Source: Telmatactis stephensoni
Taxonomy: Eukaryota > Cnidaria > Anthozoa > Actiniaria > Isophelliidae
DNA length: 64,000 nt
Reading direction: 5' to 3'
Assembly (NCBI GenBank): GCA_029948255.1
Contig: JALIZF010001494.1
Coordinates: forward strand, 62,001-126,000
In this document: positions 15,501 to 28,772 of the stretch, piece after piece
How the letters are laid out: every line of letters begins with the position of its first letter
How positions within the stretch are numbered: the first letter of the stretch is position 1
Made by a program: the position numbers and the translations under genes
Notes under the pieces: model-generated
What the model was told of the DNA's origin: nothing
The model's input: only the letters and a program-made list of their open reading frames with translations
Databases searched by the model: none

Positions 15501-18500
15501 ATAAAGTTTAACTGCGACGAAGGTTTTGACATGATTGGATCACCTATACGCACATGTCTGTCAAATGGCAGCTGGAGTGGAGTGCAACCAACATGTAAAG
15601 GTAAAGTATATTCAATAGTGAATGGTACTGGTCATGCTAATTGGTTACTTCGATGTATTTGATATGGACTAGAGAGGTTTAATATTAACCTTTGTTTAAC
15701 AGGAATAACGCTATATTGTTATGTAAAATATTTCCATTTGGTTTTCCTTGATGGAGTTTGTCTATATTTCCATATCTTCTTTAATTTGTTCCTTACAGCC
15801 AAAGACTGTGGTCGTCTAGCGGTACCATTAAACGGATCTATATCCGGGAGCAAAACAGTATTCCCAAACAGCATCTACTTCTATTGTGATGAAGGATTCG
15901 AGCTGATTGGATCACCAATAAGAACTTGTTTGTCTGATGGGACGTGGAATGGAAATGAGACGATCTGCAAGGGTCAGTATATGTAAATTATAATCATGTG
16001 AACGTTTTAACAACTATTTAATCTGCATTTGAACTTTAACTATTAGGCTTGTTTACTTTACAGCTGTAGACTGCGGTCCACTGGCTATCCCACTCAATGG
16101 ATCTCGACAAGGTTCACTAACTGTCTTTCCAAATGTGATGACGTTTAGTTGTGACGAAGGTTTTATTCTTCATGGGAGTTCTTCACGAGTTTGCCAGCCT
16201 AATCGAACATGGAGCGGACGTCAGACCAAATGTAAAGGCAAGTAGAATCTGTGTATTATTACTAAGTGGGAAAATTACCGCGCCGTACCGTGACCGTGTC
16301 AGTGCAGTTTGTGTCACATTTAGTATTGGGCTTACGTGTTTCAATACATCCAGTTGAAATGTCACCTTGTTTAACTGGTTTATGTATATTTTCATAGCAA
16401 TCGATTGTGGTTCTCTTTCTGTCCCTATGAATGGATCCATGTACGGAGACAAGACCTTCTTTCCAAATAAAATACGATTTCGCTGCGATGAAGGATTTGA
16501 TCTCATTGGATCTTCCACTCGCGTATGTACATCAAGTGGTAGATGGGATGGATATCGGACGACTTGCGAAGGTGGGATTAATTTGGCGTTTAAAATAAAT
16601 TATGATTTTTTAATCTTGTTTGGGGAACTAATTATAATGAGGATACCTAGTATGCTGCGCGCGATCTGATTGGTGGTCATCCCCGAAAGTGTGCACAGAT
16701 AACACTCGAAGACGCTTTTCGCTGTATGTTTTACTCAACAGCTGTTGATTGTGGTCAACTTGAGGTACCACAAAACGGGTCAAAGCAAGGATCTGTAACA
16801 GTGTTTCCAAACAAGATAAGTTTTAGCTGTGATGAGGGGTTTCTACTTCGAGGATCTTCAATGCGAATATGTAAGGCTGATAGGACATGGAGTGGTAGTT
16901 TAACCCGGTGTGAAGGTAACTGTCATGCATTTTAGGAGAATATGCATATCTTGATTTACCTAGAGCAAAATAATGCAGAATAACTCATGACATGCTATGT
17001 TACAATACCATAAACATTAACAAAGCTCTTGCAAATGCTTTGTCCTGTAACATTGAACAAAACAGGAAAAGGACAACTGGGCTGTTGGTTATGATCAACT
17101 CGTTGAACGTTCGTTTATTTAATTTTTACAGCTATAGATTGTGGTTCCCTAGACGTTCCTAAGAATGGTTCCATGTTTGGAAAAAGTACAGTATTTCCTA
17201 ACAAGAAACAGTTTAATTGCGACGAGGGTTTTGATCAGGTTGGATCGCCTGTACGCACATGTTTATCAAATGGTAGCTGGTCTGGGGTGCAACCGATTTG
17301 TAATGGTACGAAGTCTTTTACGTTAGATGTTTTAAGAGATAACAATAAGTCATTGGGTCATTTAACTTGCATCAGAGCTATCTAGTCAACCCAATATAGC
17401 GATCAGACTCTGATTGCACAAAGTCCACGAAGGGTTGATAGATTTTTTGGTAATTTATTATCCAGTGCATGGATAAATTTATTGGATAACGCCATCACTC
17501 TTTCTATACTAGATAAGGATTTATCCGGCGTATTGGTTAGAAACAATATTACGCTGCCATTTCTTTTCACCCGATATACTTTTGGCCTGCAACCAAAGAT
17601 TGCTTGCCGTCCCAATAATGGATCTATCGATGGTGATAGTACAGTCTTTCCAAAGAGCATATAGTTTAGTTGCGATGAAGGGTTTGACCTGTTAAGATCT
17701 TCCGTGCGCATGCAACTCTGCGCATGTGCACTTCCACATATGGAATGGAAAGCAGACAATCTCTAATGGTTAGATCACAGTGTCAGTAATGCATACTCGA
17801 AGGATATCATATTGTCATCATTTTTTATATTCTTTGTTTGAACTATATATTCAGTCGGACTGTTGTAACCTGCTGAATATCACATTCAATAAAAGAAGTG
17901 CACGAGCTAACAGGACCACCCATGATAGCAAAGTCGGGAATACCGATATCATTAGTGAACAGATTAAACTGCAGAAACATAACCACCATCCGATGTAAAT
18001 TGGGGGCACAGAAGTCAACCACCATCATCAACATCGAATTAAGATATAGAATTTGTTTTTCGTGATGCGCTGTTTTCTTATAGCCAAGGACTATGGTCCT
18101 CTGGCGGTACCATTAAATGGATCTATATCTGGAACCAAAACAGTATTCCCAAATAGCATCAACTTCTTTTGCGATAAAGGATTCGCGCTCATTGATTTTT
18201 TGGCATTATGTAACATATCATTGTGAATTCTTTGAATGGCTTGAGTCGTTTTACCTCGCCATCCAACTTCTATTAATGAATTATCTAAAATTGCTAGAAA
18301 ATGGGCCTCAAAATCAACTTGTAGTCTTGACCCTCGTTTGCTAACCTTCTTGTCAGTCAGTTGGAACATTATTGCCAATAATCTGTAAAATTGTCAATCT
18401 ATTGCTTGAAACTGGAACGGTTCTTTCCTCATTAAAAGTTGGTGTGTTGTCTTCTCAAAAAGTCATCCTTAAGGTGACTGGCTACTATTGGAAAAAATAA

Positions 18501-20793
18501 TGAAAAATCGTTTAGACCACAATTTTCTGGAGCGAAATTTAATGCTGATTCCAAAAACGAAAAGAAAAAAGGGGTGTCCCGCGCTCGTTTTCTAGATAAT
18601 CAGCATTGAATGGATGCCTATCTCCGAATTTTTGAGGCGAAAATCGCTCAACCGGAAGTGAACAGAAAAGAAATATACAATTCACGAAATAACAGTTCTA
18701 CAACTACTTCAATTGCACAAATAGTAGATTATGTCATATTCTTCGTATTGGTATGGATAATTTTGATGTGACAGCGAAAAAAACCCTTCCTTTTTAATAT
18801 TTTGTTCGTCACGTCTCAACAAAAATTATCGTAAGTTCGAACAAATTTCCCTACAAAAATCCATTTTTTCATAAGCTAGAATAATGAACTTTTTTTAAAA
18901 ATTTGATATGACATAGATTTTTACATGTGTTTTCAATTAAGCGAATAAAAATTATATGGTCCCGTGCAAAATTAGCTTGTTTCATGCCCATGAAGTTGCT
19001 AAAAAGGCAAAAAAATGCCTTCCGGAAGTGCCGCCATCTTGAAAATGACGTGACAGCGCGAGCTCTATTCAAATTTTGTTGACGAAAACAAGCGCGCGCT
19101 CACTGTTTTTTCCTAAAAAGAAAACATTTTTGCTTATTTTTCTAATCTTTCGCTTGTTAAATTCATTGAAAACTATTTTGAAACGAAATTTTGTCAACAA
19201 ACTTTAGTTTCCCAGCGTTAGTGGCCATTCGCTAGAATCTCCGCGCACTATGACGTCCTGCGCGCGAATGTGCGCAGTAGGCTAAAATTTCTATGGTAGC
19301 CAGTCACCTTAAATCACGAAGTCCTAGGGAATTATCGACCAATTTCTAATTTAAAAGCTGTTTCAGAGATAATTGAGAGAACAGTTGCTGCCTAACTTAA
19401 TAGTTATTTAATTATAAATAACCTTCATGAACCTATGCAATCTGCTTTTAAGCAGTTTCACAGCTGTGAGACTGCATTACTCCGTGTTCAAAATGTCCTG
19501 CAAGCCATGATAACCGATGCTTTTAACACTGTTGACCATCATATTCTACTGAGACGTGTTTCAACAAAATTTGGTATTTGTGGAATAGACCTCCAATGGT
19601 TCCAGTCCTATCTCTCCATTCATTCACACTAAGTTTGTCTCTCTTTATCTGATACTCTAGAACTTGATTGTGGCGTGTCGCAAGGATCTGTTATTGGTCC
19701 AGTTTTATATTTGCTTTAATACTTCTCCGGTTGCTGATATTCTCCGAAAAGATGACATGTCCTTCCATCTATATGCTGACGACACTCAATTGCACATTTC
19801 ATTCACCTGCAATGATGATCTGTCACATTATGATGCAATGAAGATAATCGATAATTGTTGAAACGGTTGGTTGGTTCACTAAATCTCCAAGTGTATTCTA
19901 CACTATTAATGTGATCGCGCGATGCGATTAATCTAGTGGTTCTAGTCTGATTGGTGTCGCTGTGTACTTGCGAGATGCAAGTGTTGTGGCCAATAAACCC
20001 AGCCTATGACCCGCTCACCATATATGTCACCCATAGCTAGCTCAGTGGTTAGAGCATCCAACCGGTAATTGGAGGGTCGTAGGTTCGATCCCCGCTGGGG
20101 ACTCGGATTTTTTTCCGAGCATTTCAATTTTTCCACAAGTTATTATATTCATTCATCTTCGTAACATTGCAAGAATTGGAAATACATCTCTTTCATGACC
20201 ACAGAAACACTTGTCCATGCATTTATCACTTCTAAACTTCATCACTGTAATTCCCTTCTGTTTGGTCTTCCTAACAATCTACTTGACAAACTCCAAGCCG
20301 TTCAAAATGCTCCTACTCGCCTTATTACCTTATCACGGATCACACTATGATCACAACCATCCTCGTTGATTTACACTGCCTTCCTATTACTGATAGAATC
20401 AAATTAAGATACTCCTCCTGGCTTTCAAAGCTTTGAATGGACTCACACCTTTATACATTAATGACTTGATCTCAAGATATCAACCTCAAAATCCTCGTTC
20501 TTCATCTGAGCTACTACTTGCTTCAAAACCGAACCGTTTAAAATCTTATGGTTATTGTTCTTTCTCCGTTGCTGTAGAACTTTCGAATTCACTGCCATCA
20601 TCAATAAAATCTATTTCTAGTCCTTCATCTTTTAAATATGAACTTCAAACTTACTAGTTTAAATTCGTTTTTCAAATGTACAGTTTTTATTATTTCAAAT
20701 GTCAAATCCTCTGTTATCAGCGGTTGAAATCATCATCACCCTCATCATCATCATCATCATTATTTATTATTATTATTGTTATTATTATTATTA

Positions 20794-20842
<49 letters not shown>

Positions 20843-23800
20843 CATTATTATTATTATATAATTTTCATAATAATTAGCTCCATTAACACGAATATCATAC
20901 GCAAGCGTTCGTATTCATTCGTCTAATTCAACAGCTGTTGATTGTGGGCAACTCGATACCCCTCACAATGGATCACGGCATGGATCATTGACAGTCTTTC
21001 CAAACATGATGAAATTTAGATGTGATGAGGGATTTCTACTTCGGGGATCATCTTTACGAATATGTCAAGCCAATAGGACATGGAATGGCACATCAACTCA
21101 CTGCGAAGGTAAATCAGTACTTTTATTTTGTAAAATATCTTAATGGACACGAAGGAATAACATGTTACGAGCAAGGAAGTTTTTTCTAAAAATATGTATT
21201 TGTTTTATAGCCATTGATTGTGGTTCCCTTGATGCTCCAAGAAATGGTTCCATGTTTGGACACCTTACAGTATTTCCTAACAAGATGCAGTTTAATTGCG
21301 ACGAAGGCTTTGACCTGATTGGATCGCCTGTGCGCGCATGTCTATCGAATGGTAGTTGGAGTGGAGTGCAACCGATTTGTAAAGGTCGGCAGAAGATTTG
21401 CATTGAATTCTTTCCTTCAGGGTTTTGTCCTTTGATCATTCGCCTTGTTTTCTAATTCTCTCTTTTTCTGTTTCCTTTCAAAACAATTATGCAGTTTATC
21501 TTCAGAATGAGCAATTCTTTCATTATGTTTCCTCTCGTCAGCTGTGGACTGTGGTCCTCTTGCCACCCCTCAAAATGGTTCCCTCCAGGGATCTCTAACA
21601 GTCTTCCCAAATGTCATCAAATTCAGTTGTGATGAAGGTTTTATCCTACATGGATCTTCATCACGCATTTGCCAAGCCAACAGAACATGGAGTGGAACTG
21701 AGACAAACTGTATAGGTAAGAAGAATGATTATAAATGATTTTGAAAATATTTCAAGGGGAAGAGATGCTTCATTCAATCGAGTTGAAATGTCTTTTTCTT
21801 AATTGTCAATTGTTAACTTACTTGATTGTTTTGATTATACTTTCACAGCAATAGACTGTGGTTCTCTTTTTGTTCCTATGAATGGATCTATGTACGGAGA
21901 CAAGACATTCTTTCCAAACAAAATACGATTTAGCTGCGATGAAGGTTTTGATCTCATTGGATCTTCTGTACGTGTATGTACATCAAGTGGAACATGGGAT
22001 GGAAGTCGGACGACTTGCAGAGGTGAGATAGAGACATTTGGTGTTAAGAATCGTTCTTGCATAGTTTCATGATTTCTTTTTTAAACGCGCGATCTGGTTG
22101 GTTGATTGGCATTAGGTAACATATCATATATAGTGCAAAATAGATGTAATTTTGCATATTTTTTTCTTGCGTTTTTTTGTGTAGAATGCCTTGAGTCGTT
22201 TCAACGCACTATTTCCATAATTTTCATAAATCTGCATTGTCCAATAACGCGGATACCATACGCAGGCGTTAGTATTCCTTTGTCTAATTCAACAGCTGTT
22301 GATTGTGGGCAACTCGATACCCCTCAGAATGGATCACGGCATGGGTTATTAACAGTTTTCCCAAACAAAATGAAATTTCGCTGTGATGAGGGATTTCTAC
22401 TTCGGGGATCATCTTTGCGAATATGTCAAGCCAATAGGACATGGAGTGGCACATCAACTCACTGCGAAGGTAAATCAGTATTTTGTCTTGTGGAATATCT
22501 AAAGAAACTCCAAAGAAGGAACGAACAACAACATATGTCATGAACAAGGAATTTTTTCTAAAAATATGTATTTGCTTATAGCCATTGATTGTGGTTCCCT
22601 TGATGCTCCAAGAAATGGTTCCATGTTTGGACACCTTACAGTATTTCCTAACAAGATGCAGTTTAATTGCGACGAAGGCTTTGACCTGATTGGATCGCCT
22701 GTGCGCGCATGTCTATCGAATGGTAGTTGGAGTGGAGTGCAACCGATTTGTAAAGGTCGGCAGAAGATTTGCATTGAATTCTTTCCTTCAGGGTTTTGTC
22801 CTTTGATCATTTGCCTTGTTTTCTAATTCTCTCTTTTTCTGTTTCCTTTCAAAACAATTATGCAGTTTATCTTCAGAATGAGCAATTCTTTCATTATGTT
22901 TCCTCTCGTCAGCTGTGGACTGTGGTCCTCTTGCCACCCCTCAAAATGGTTCCCTCCAGGGATCTCTAACAGTCTTCCCAAATGTCATCAAATTCAGTTG
23001 TGATGAAGGTTTTATTCTACATGGATCTTCATCACGCATTTGCCAAGCCAACAGAACATGGAGTGGAACTGAGACAAACTGTATAGGTAAGAAGAATGAT
23101 TATAAATGATTTTGAAAATATTTCAAGGGGAAGAGATGCTTCATTCAATCGAGTTGAAATGTCTTTTTCTTAATTGTCAATTGTTAACTTACTTGATTGT
23201 TTTGATTATACTTTCACAGCAATAGACTGTGGTTCTCTTTTTGTTCCTGTGAATGGATCTATGTACGGAGACAAGACATTCTTTCCAAACAAAATACGAT
23301 TTAGCTGCGATGAAGGTTTTGATCTCATTGGATCTTCTGTACGTGTATGTACATCAAATGGAACATGGGATGGAAGTCGGACGACTTGCAGAGGTGAGAT
23401 AGAGACATTTGGTGTTAAGAATCGTTCTTGCATAGTTTCATGATTTCTTTTTTAAACGCGCGATCTGGTTGGTTGATTGGCATTAGGTAACATATCATAT
23501 ATAGTGCAAAATAGATGTAATTTTGCATATTTTTTTCTTGCGTTTTTTTGTGTAGAATGCCTTGAGTCGTTTCAACGCACTATTTCCATAATTTTCATAA
23601 ATCTGCATTGTCCAATAACGCGGATACCATACGCAGGCGTTAGTATTCCTTTGTCTAATTCAACAGCTGTTGATTGTGGGCAACTCGATACCCCTCAGAA
23701 TGGATCACGGCATGGGTTATTAACAGTTTTCCCAAACAAAATGAAATTTCGCTGTGATGAGGGATTTCTACTTCGGGGATCATCTTTGCGAATATGTCAA

Positions 23801-26800
23801 GCCAATAGGACATGGAGTGGCACATCAACTCACTGCGAAGGTAAATCAGTATTTTGTCTTGTGGAATATCTAAAGAAACTCCAAAGAAGGAACGAACAAC
23901 AACATATGTCATGAACAAGGAATTTTTCTAAAAATATGTATTTGCTTATAGCCATTGATTGTGGTTCCCTTGATGCTCCAAGAAATGGTTCCATGTTTGG
24001 ACACCTTACAGTATTTCCTAACAAGATGCAGTTTAATTGCGACGAAGGCTTTGACCTGATTGGATCGCCTGTGCGCGCATGTCTATCGAATGGTAGTTGG
24101 AGTGGAGTGCAACCGATTTGTAAAGGTCGGCAGAAGATTTGCATTGAATTCTTTCCTTCAGGGTTTTGTCCTTTGATCATTTGCCTTGTTTTCTAATTCT
24201 CTCTTTTTCTGTTTCCTTTCAAAACAATTATGCAGTTTATCTTCAGAATGAGCAATTCTTTCATTATGTTTCCTCTCGTCAGCTGTGGACTGTGGTCCTC
24301 TTGCCACCCCTCAAAATGGTTCCCTCCAGGGATCTCTAACAGTCTTCCCAAATGTCATCAAATTCAGTTGTGATGAAGGTTTTATTCTACATGGATCTTC
24401 ATCACGCATTTGCCAAGCCAACAGAACATGGAGTGGAACTGAGACAAACTGTATAGGTAAGAAGAATGATTATAAATGATTTTGAAAATATTTCAAGGGG
24501 AAGAGATGCTTCATTCAATCGAGTTGAAATGTCTTTTTCTTAATTGTCAATTGTTAACTTACTTGATTGTTTTGATTATACTTTCACAGCAATAGACTGT
24601 GGTTCTCTTTTTGTTCCTGTGAATGGATCTATGTACGGAGACAAGACATTCTTTCCAAACAAAATACGATTTAGCTGCGATGAAGGTTTTGATCTCATTG
24701 GATCTTCTGTACGTGTATGTACATCAAATGGAACATGGGATGGAAGTCGGACGACTTGCAGAGGTGAGATAGAGACATTTGGTGTTAAGAATCGTTCTTG
24801 CATAGTTTCATGATTTCTTTTTTAAACGCGCGATCTGGTTGGTTGATTGGCATTAGGTAACATATCATATATAGTGCAAAATAGATGTAATTTTGCATAT
24901 TTTTTTCTTGCGTTTTTTTGTGTAGAATGCCTTGAGTCGTTTCAACGCACTATTTCCATAATTTTCATAAATCTGCATTGTCCAATAACGCGGATACCAT
25001 ACGCAGGCGTTAGTATTCCTTTGTCTAATTCAACAGCTGTTGATTGTGGGCAACTCGATACCCCTCAGAATGGATCACGGCATGGGTTATTAACAGTTTT
25101 CCCAAACAAAATGAAATTTCGCTGTGATGAGGGATTTCTACTTCGGGGATCATCTTTGCGAATATGTCAAGCCAATAGGACATGGAGTGGCACATCAACT
25201 CACTGCGAAGGTAAATCAGTATTTTGTCTTGTGGAATAGCTAAAGAAACTCCAAAGAAGGAACAACAACATACGCCATGAACAAGGAAATTTTTCTAAAA
25301 GTATTTATTTGCTTATAGCCATTGATTGTGGTTCCCTTGATGCTCCAAGAAATGGTTCCATGTTTGGACACCTTACAGTATTTCCTAACAAGATGCAGTT
25401 TTATTGCGACGAAGGCTTTGACCTGATTGGATCGCCTGTGCGCGCATGTCTGTCGAATGGTAGTTGGAGTGGAGTGCAACCGATTTGTAAAGGTCGGCAG
25501 AAGATGTGCATTGAATTCTTTCCTTCGGGGTTTTGTCCTTTGATCGTTCGTCTTGTTTTCTTTTCCTCTCTTTTCATGTTTCCGTTCAAAACAATTATGC
25601 AGTTTATCTTCAGAATGAGCAATTTTTTCACTATGTTTCCTCTCGTCAGCTGTGGACTGTGGTCCTCTTGCCACCCCTCAAAATGGTTCCCTCCAGGGAT
25701 CTCTAACAGTCTTCCCAAATGTCATCAACTTCAGTTGTGATGAAGGTTTTATTCTACATGGATCTTCATCACGGATTTGCCAAGCCAACAGAACGTGGAA
25801 TGGAACTGAGACACGTTGTGAAGGTAGGTTGAAAGCTGAGTACCTGTATTAATTATAGATTGTTAAGTGAAGAGAGTTTTTGTTTTGTGGGTACGGGATA
25901 AGTATGTGGTTATGTACTCACTTAATACAGTTTAATCTCTCGGTACGGACACCTGTATAAAACAGGGACCTCCATATTATAGACAAATCTTTATGTCCGG
26001 GCAAAATTTCCATATATATATTCTTTGTTAAAAATATTAGTCTTGTATATTACGGACTCTCCGATATTACGGACAACGGACACCTAATCTGGGCCAAATA
26101 CAGGTGGCAAGATTCATACAAATTCTTCCTCTTTTCTTACGAACAGTGTCTACTTTACTGACTTTTGTAAGTTGAAGTATTATCGTGATTGTAAAAGAGT
26201 AATGCAATTAAGCAAATGTACGTAGTACGAGACCGTAAGATATAACGTAAATCTGCAAACACGTGATTTTGTGCCTTTTTGATCATAAAAAGAATACTAT
26301 AGTTTACTTGTTATAAGGAACTTTAAAATGACGTCTTGAGACCAATCTCTATAGTAAAGACACCTCTATAATACAGACACTTTTCTCTGGCTCTTCGGTG
26401 TCCGTATTAGAGAGGTTCCACTGTAACATGCTTTGACCAGACTGTATGCAAAACCATTGAAGCTCACAACTGTATGTAATTATTACGACATGCATATAGC
26501 TGAATATATTAACATTCATGTGAAATGCAATAAACACCAAAGGATTTTTCCAAATATTTCACAGTTGATAGCTATGGATTCATTGAAAAATCTAACGGAA
26601 TCTACTTCATTTTGCTACCTTTTATAGCAATCGACTGTGGTTCTCTTTCTGTCCCTATGAATGGATCTATGTACGGAGACAAGACATTCTTTCCAAACAA
26701 AATACGATTTAGCTGCGGTGAAGGTTTCGACCTCATTGGATCTTCTGTACGTGTATGTACATCAAGTGGAACGTGGGATGGAAGTCGGACGATTTGCAGG

Positions 26801-28740
26801 GGTGAGATAGAGACATTTGGGTTATAGGATTCCTTCTTAAATATATATAAATATATTTAAATTTCTTTTTAAAACGAGCGATCTGGATGCAATGATTGGC
26901 ATACAGCAACATGTTACAGAGCAAAATGAATGTGATTTTGCATTTTTTGTATAGAATGTCTTGAGTCGTTTCAACTCACTATTTCCGTAGTTTTCATGAT
27001 ATCTGCATGCTCCATTAACACGAAAATATCATACACAAGCGTTTGTATTCCTTCGTCTAATTCAACAGCTGTTGATTGCGGGCAACTCGATACCCCTCAG
27101 AATGGATCACGGCATGGATCATTGACAGTTTTCCCAAACAAGATGAAATTTAGCTGTGATGAGGGATTTCTACTTCGGGGATCATCTTTACGAATATGCC
27201 AGGCCAATAGGACATGGAGTGGCGCATCAACTCACTGTGAAGGTAAATCAGTATTTTTGTTTTGTAAAATATCTTAAGGGACACCAAAGAAAGAATAACA
27301 TATTTGTTTTGTAGCCATTGATTGTGGTTCCCTTGATGCTCCAAGAAATGGTTCCATGTTTGGACACCTTACAGTATTTCCTAACAAGATGCAGTTTAAT
27401 TGCGACGAAGGCTTTGACCTGATTGGATCGCCTGTACGCGCATGTCTGTCGAATGGTAGTTGGAGTGGAGTGCAACCGATTTGTAAAGGTCGGCAGAAGA
27501 TGTGCATTGAATTCTTTCCTTCAGGGTTTTGTCCTTTTCTTTGTCTTTTATTCTGTTTACTTCGAAAATAACTACATAGTTTTGTGTTCAAACTGAGCAA
27601 TTCTTTCATTATGTTTCCTATCGTTAGCCGTTGACTGTGGTCCTCTTGCCATACCTCAAAATGGTTCTCTCCAGGGATCTCTAACAGTCTTCCCAAATGT
27701 AATCAAATTCAGTTGTGATGAAGGTTTTCTTCTTCGTGGTTCCTTGTCTCGCGTCTGTCAAGCAAACAGGACGTGGAGTGGAACCAGAACGCGTTGTGAA
27801 GGTACGGATGACGTTTTAGGTCATGAAAATTACGAATTATTAAACAATAAGTCTAAGTATAATATGAGCTCCGATTTCCTTTGCATTCATAGCTGTGGAT
27901 TGTGGACCTCTTCTCGTACCTATGAACGGTTCTATACATGGAAAACTGACAATTTTTCCAAACAGCTTGGAATTTACTTGTGACGAGGGATTTAATCTTC
28001 TTGGATCTCCATCACGTAAATGCTTATCTAATGGGAAGTGGAGTGGTGTGGAGACATTTTGCAAAGGTACACTTTGAAATTGTTTTATAAAAATTAATTT
28101 CTAAATTATCTCATGCTAGCAACTATATATGTATTTCCCTTGCAGCAAAAGACTGTGGGTCTCTAAAGGCTCCAATAAATGGTTCCATGATTGGGAAACA
28201 TACAGTTTTTCCTAACAAGATACAGTTTAGCTGCGATGAAGGCTTTGACCTGATTGGTCCCAATATGCGCGCATGTTTGTCGAGTGGAAAATGGAGTGGG
28301 CTACCACCAAGTTGTAAAGGTTGGAGTTTGAATCTTGTCACTGTTGTTTCATTTTTTCCCCTTTGGTCTTATGTCTTTGTGGAGACGCCTTATAATTATG
28401 ACATAATAATTGTTTTTTTGATGATCAGCTGTTGATTGTGGACCTCTAGCCGTCCCACAAAATGGTTCTCTTCAAGGATCTCTAACAGTCTTTCCCAATG
28501 TGATAATGTTCAGTTGTGATGAAGGATTTCTACTTCTTGGTTCATCTTCTCGCCTTTGCCAAGCAAACAGAACATGGAGTGGTCGTAAAACTCGTTGTGA
28601 AGGTAAATGTCTTTTAGACGACTGGTAGACAACCTGGCAAGAAAAACGAAGTAGAAATGTTACAGCAACAGCAACAGCAACAACAGCAACAACAACGGTA
28701 ACAGCAGCAACAACAACAACAACAACAAGAGTGGAGGTTC

Positions 28741-28772
<32 letters not shown>

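Larger units (their letters stand above)
18263..20862 (+). mobile_element. Decayed CR1/L2-type LINE with nested insertions
   Basis: Reverse-transcriptase pieces are readable in order: NYRPISNLKAVSEIIE (from about 19325), CETALLRVQNVLQAM, FNTVDHHILLRR, WFQSYL, YADDTQLHI (about 19773), NSLLFGLPNNLLDKLQAVQN, then the C-terminal LNGLTPLYINDLISRYQ and VELSNSLPSS (20433-20655). Stops and shifts make it inactive. It ends in an ATT microsatellite, as expected at a LINE 3' end. Two later elements interrupt it. Boundaries are estimated from where homologous intron sequence stops and resumes. Confidence 0.8.
20935..25823 (+). repeat. Recent tandem array of a 1.37-kb, four-exon unit
   Basis: The module order A(QLDTP)-B(DAPRNGSMFGHL)-A(ILHG)-C recurs as exons 48-51, 52-55, 56-59 and 60-63, with a partial fifth unit at 64-66. 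Offsets are 1,371 bp (exon 52 to 56) and 1,370 bp (56 to 60), introns included. By eye the central copies differ by only a handful of bases and one T in a run. Confidence 0.92.

Noticed and set aside
20031..20107. Functional tRNA-Thr gene
   Set aside because: A and B boxes are present, but position 33 is not T, the acceptor stem is not evident, and it continues into SINE sequence within a LINE.
19942..20136. Minus-strand frame with SNLRPSNYRLDALTTELA
   Set aside because: It is the antisense translation of a tRNA-derived SINE head, a frequent false protein in cnidarian annotations.
20676..20926. Ile-rich and Tyr-rich open frames
   Set aside because: Both are readings of the ATT microsatellite.
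20935..25823. CRISPR-like regular repeats
   Set aside because: The period is 1.37 kb and the repeated part is spliced exons of a eukaryotic gene.
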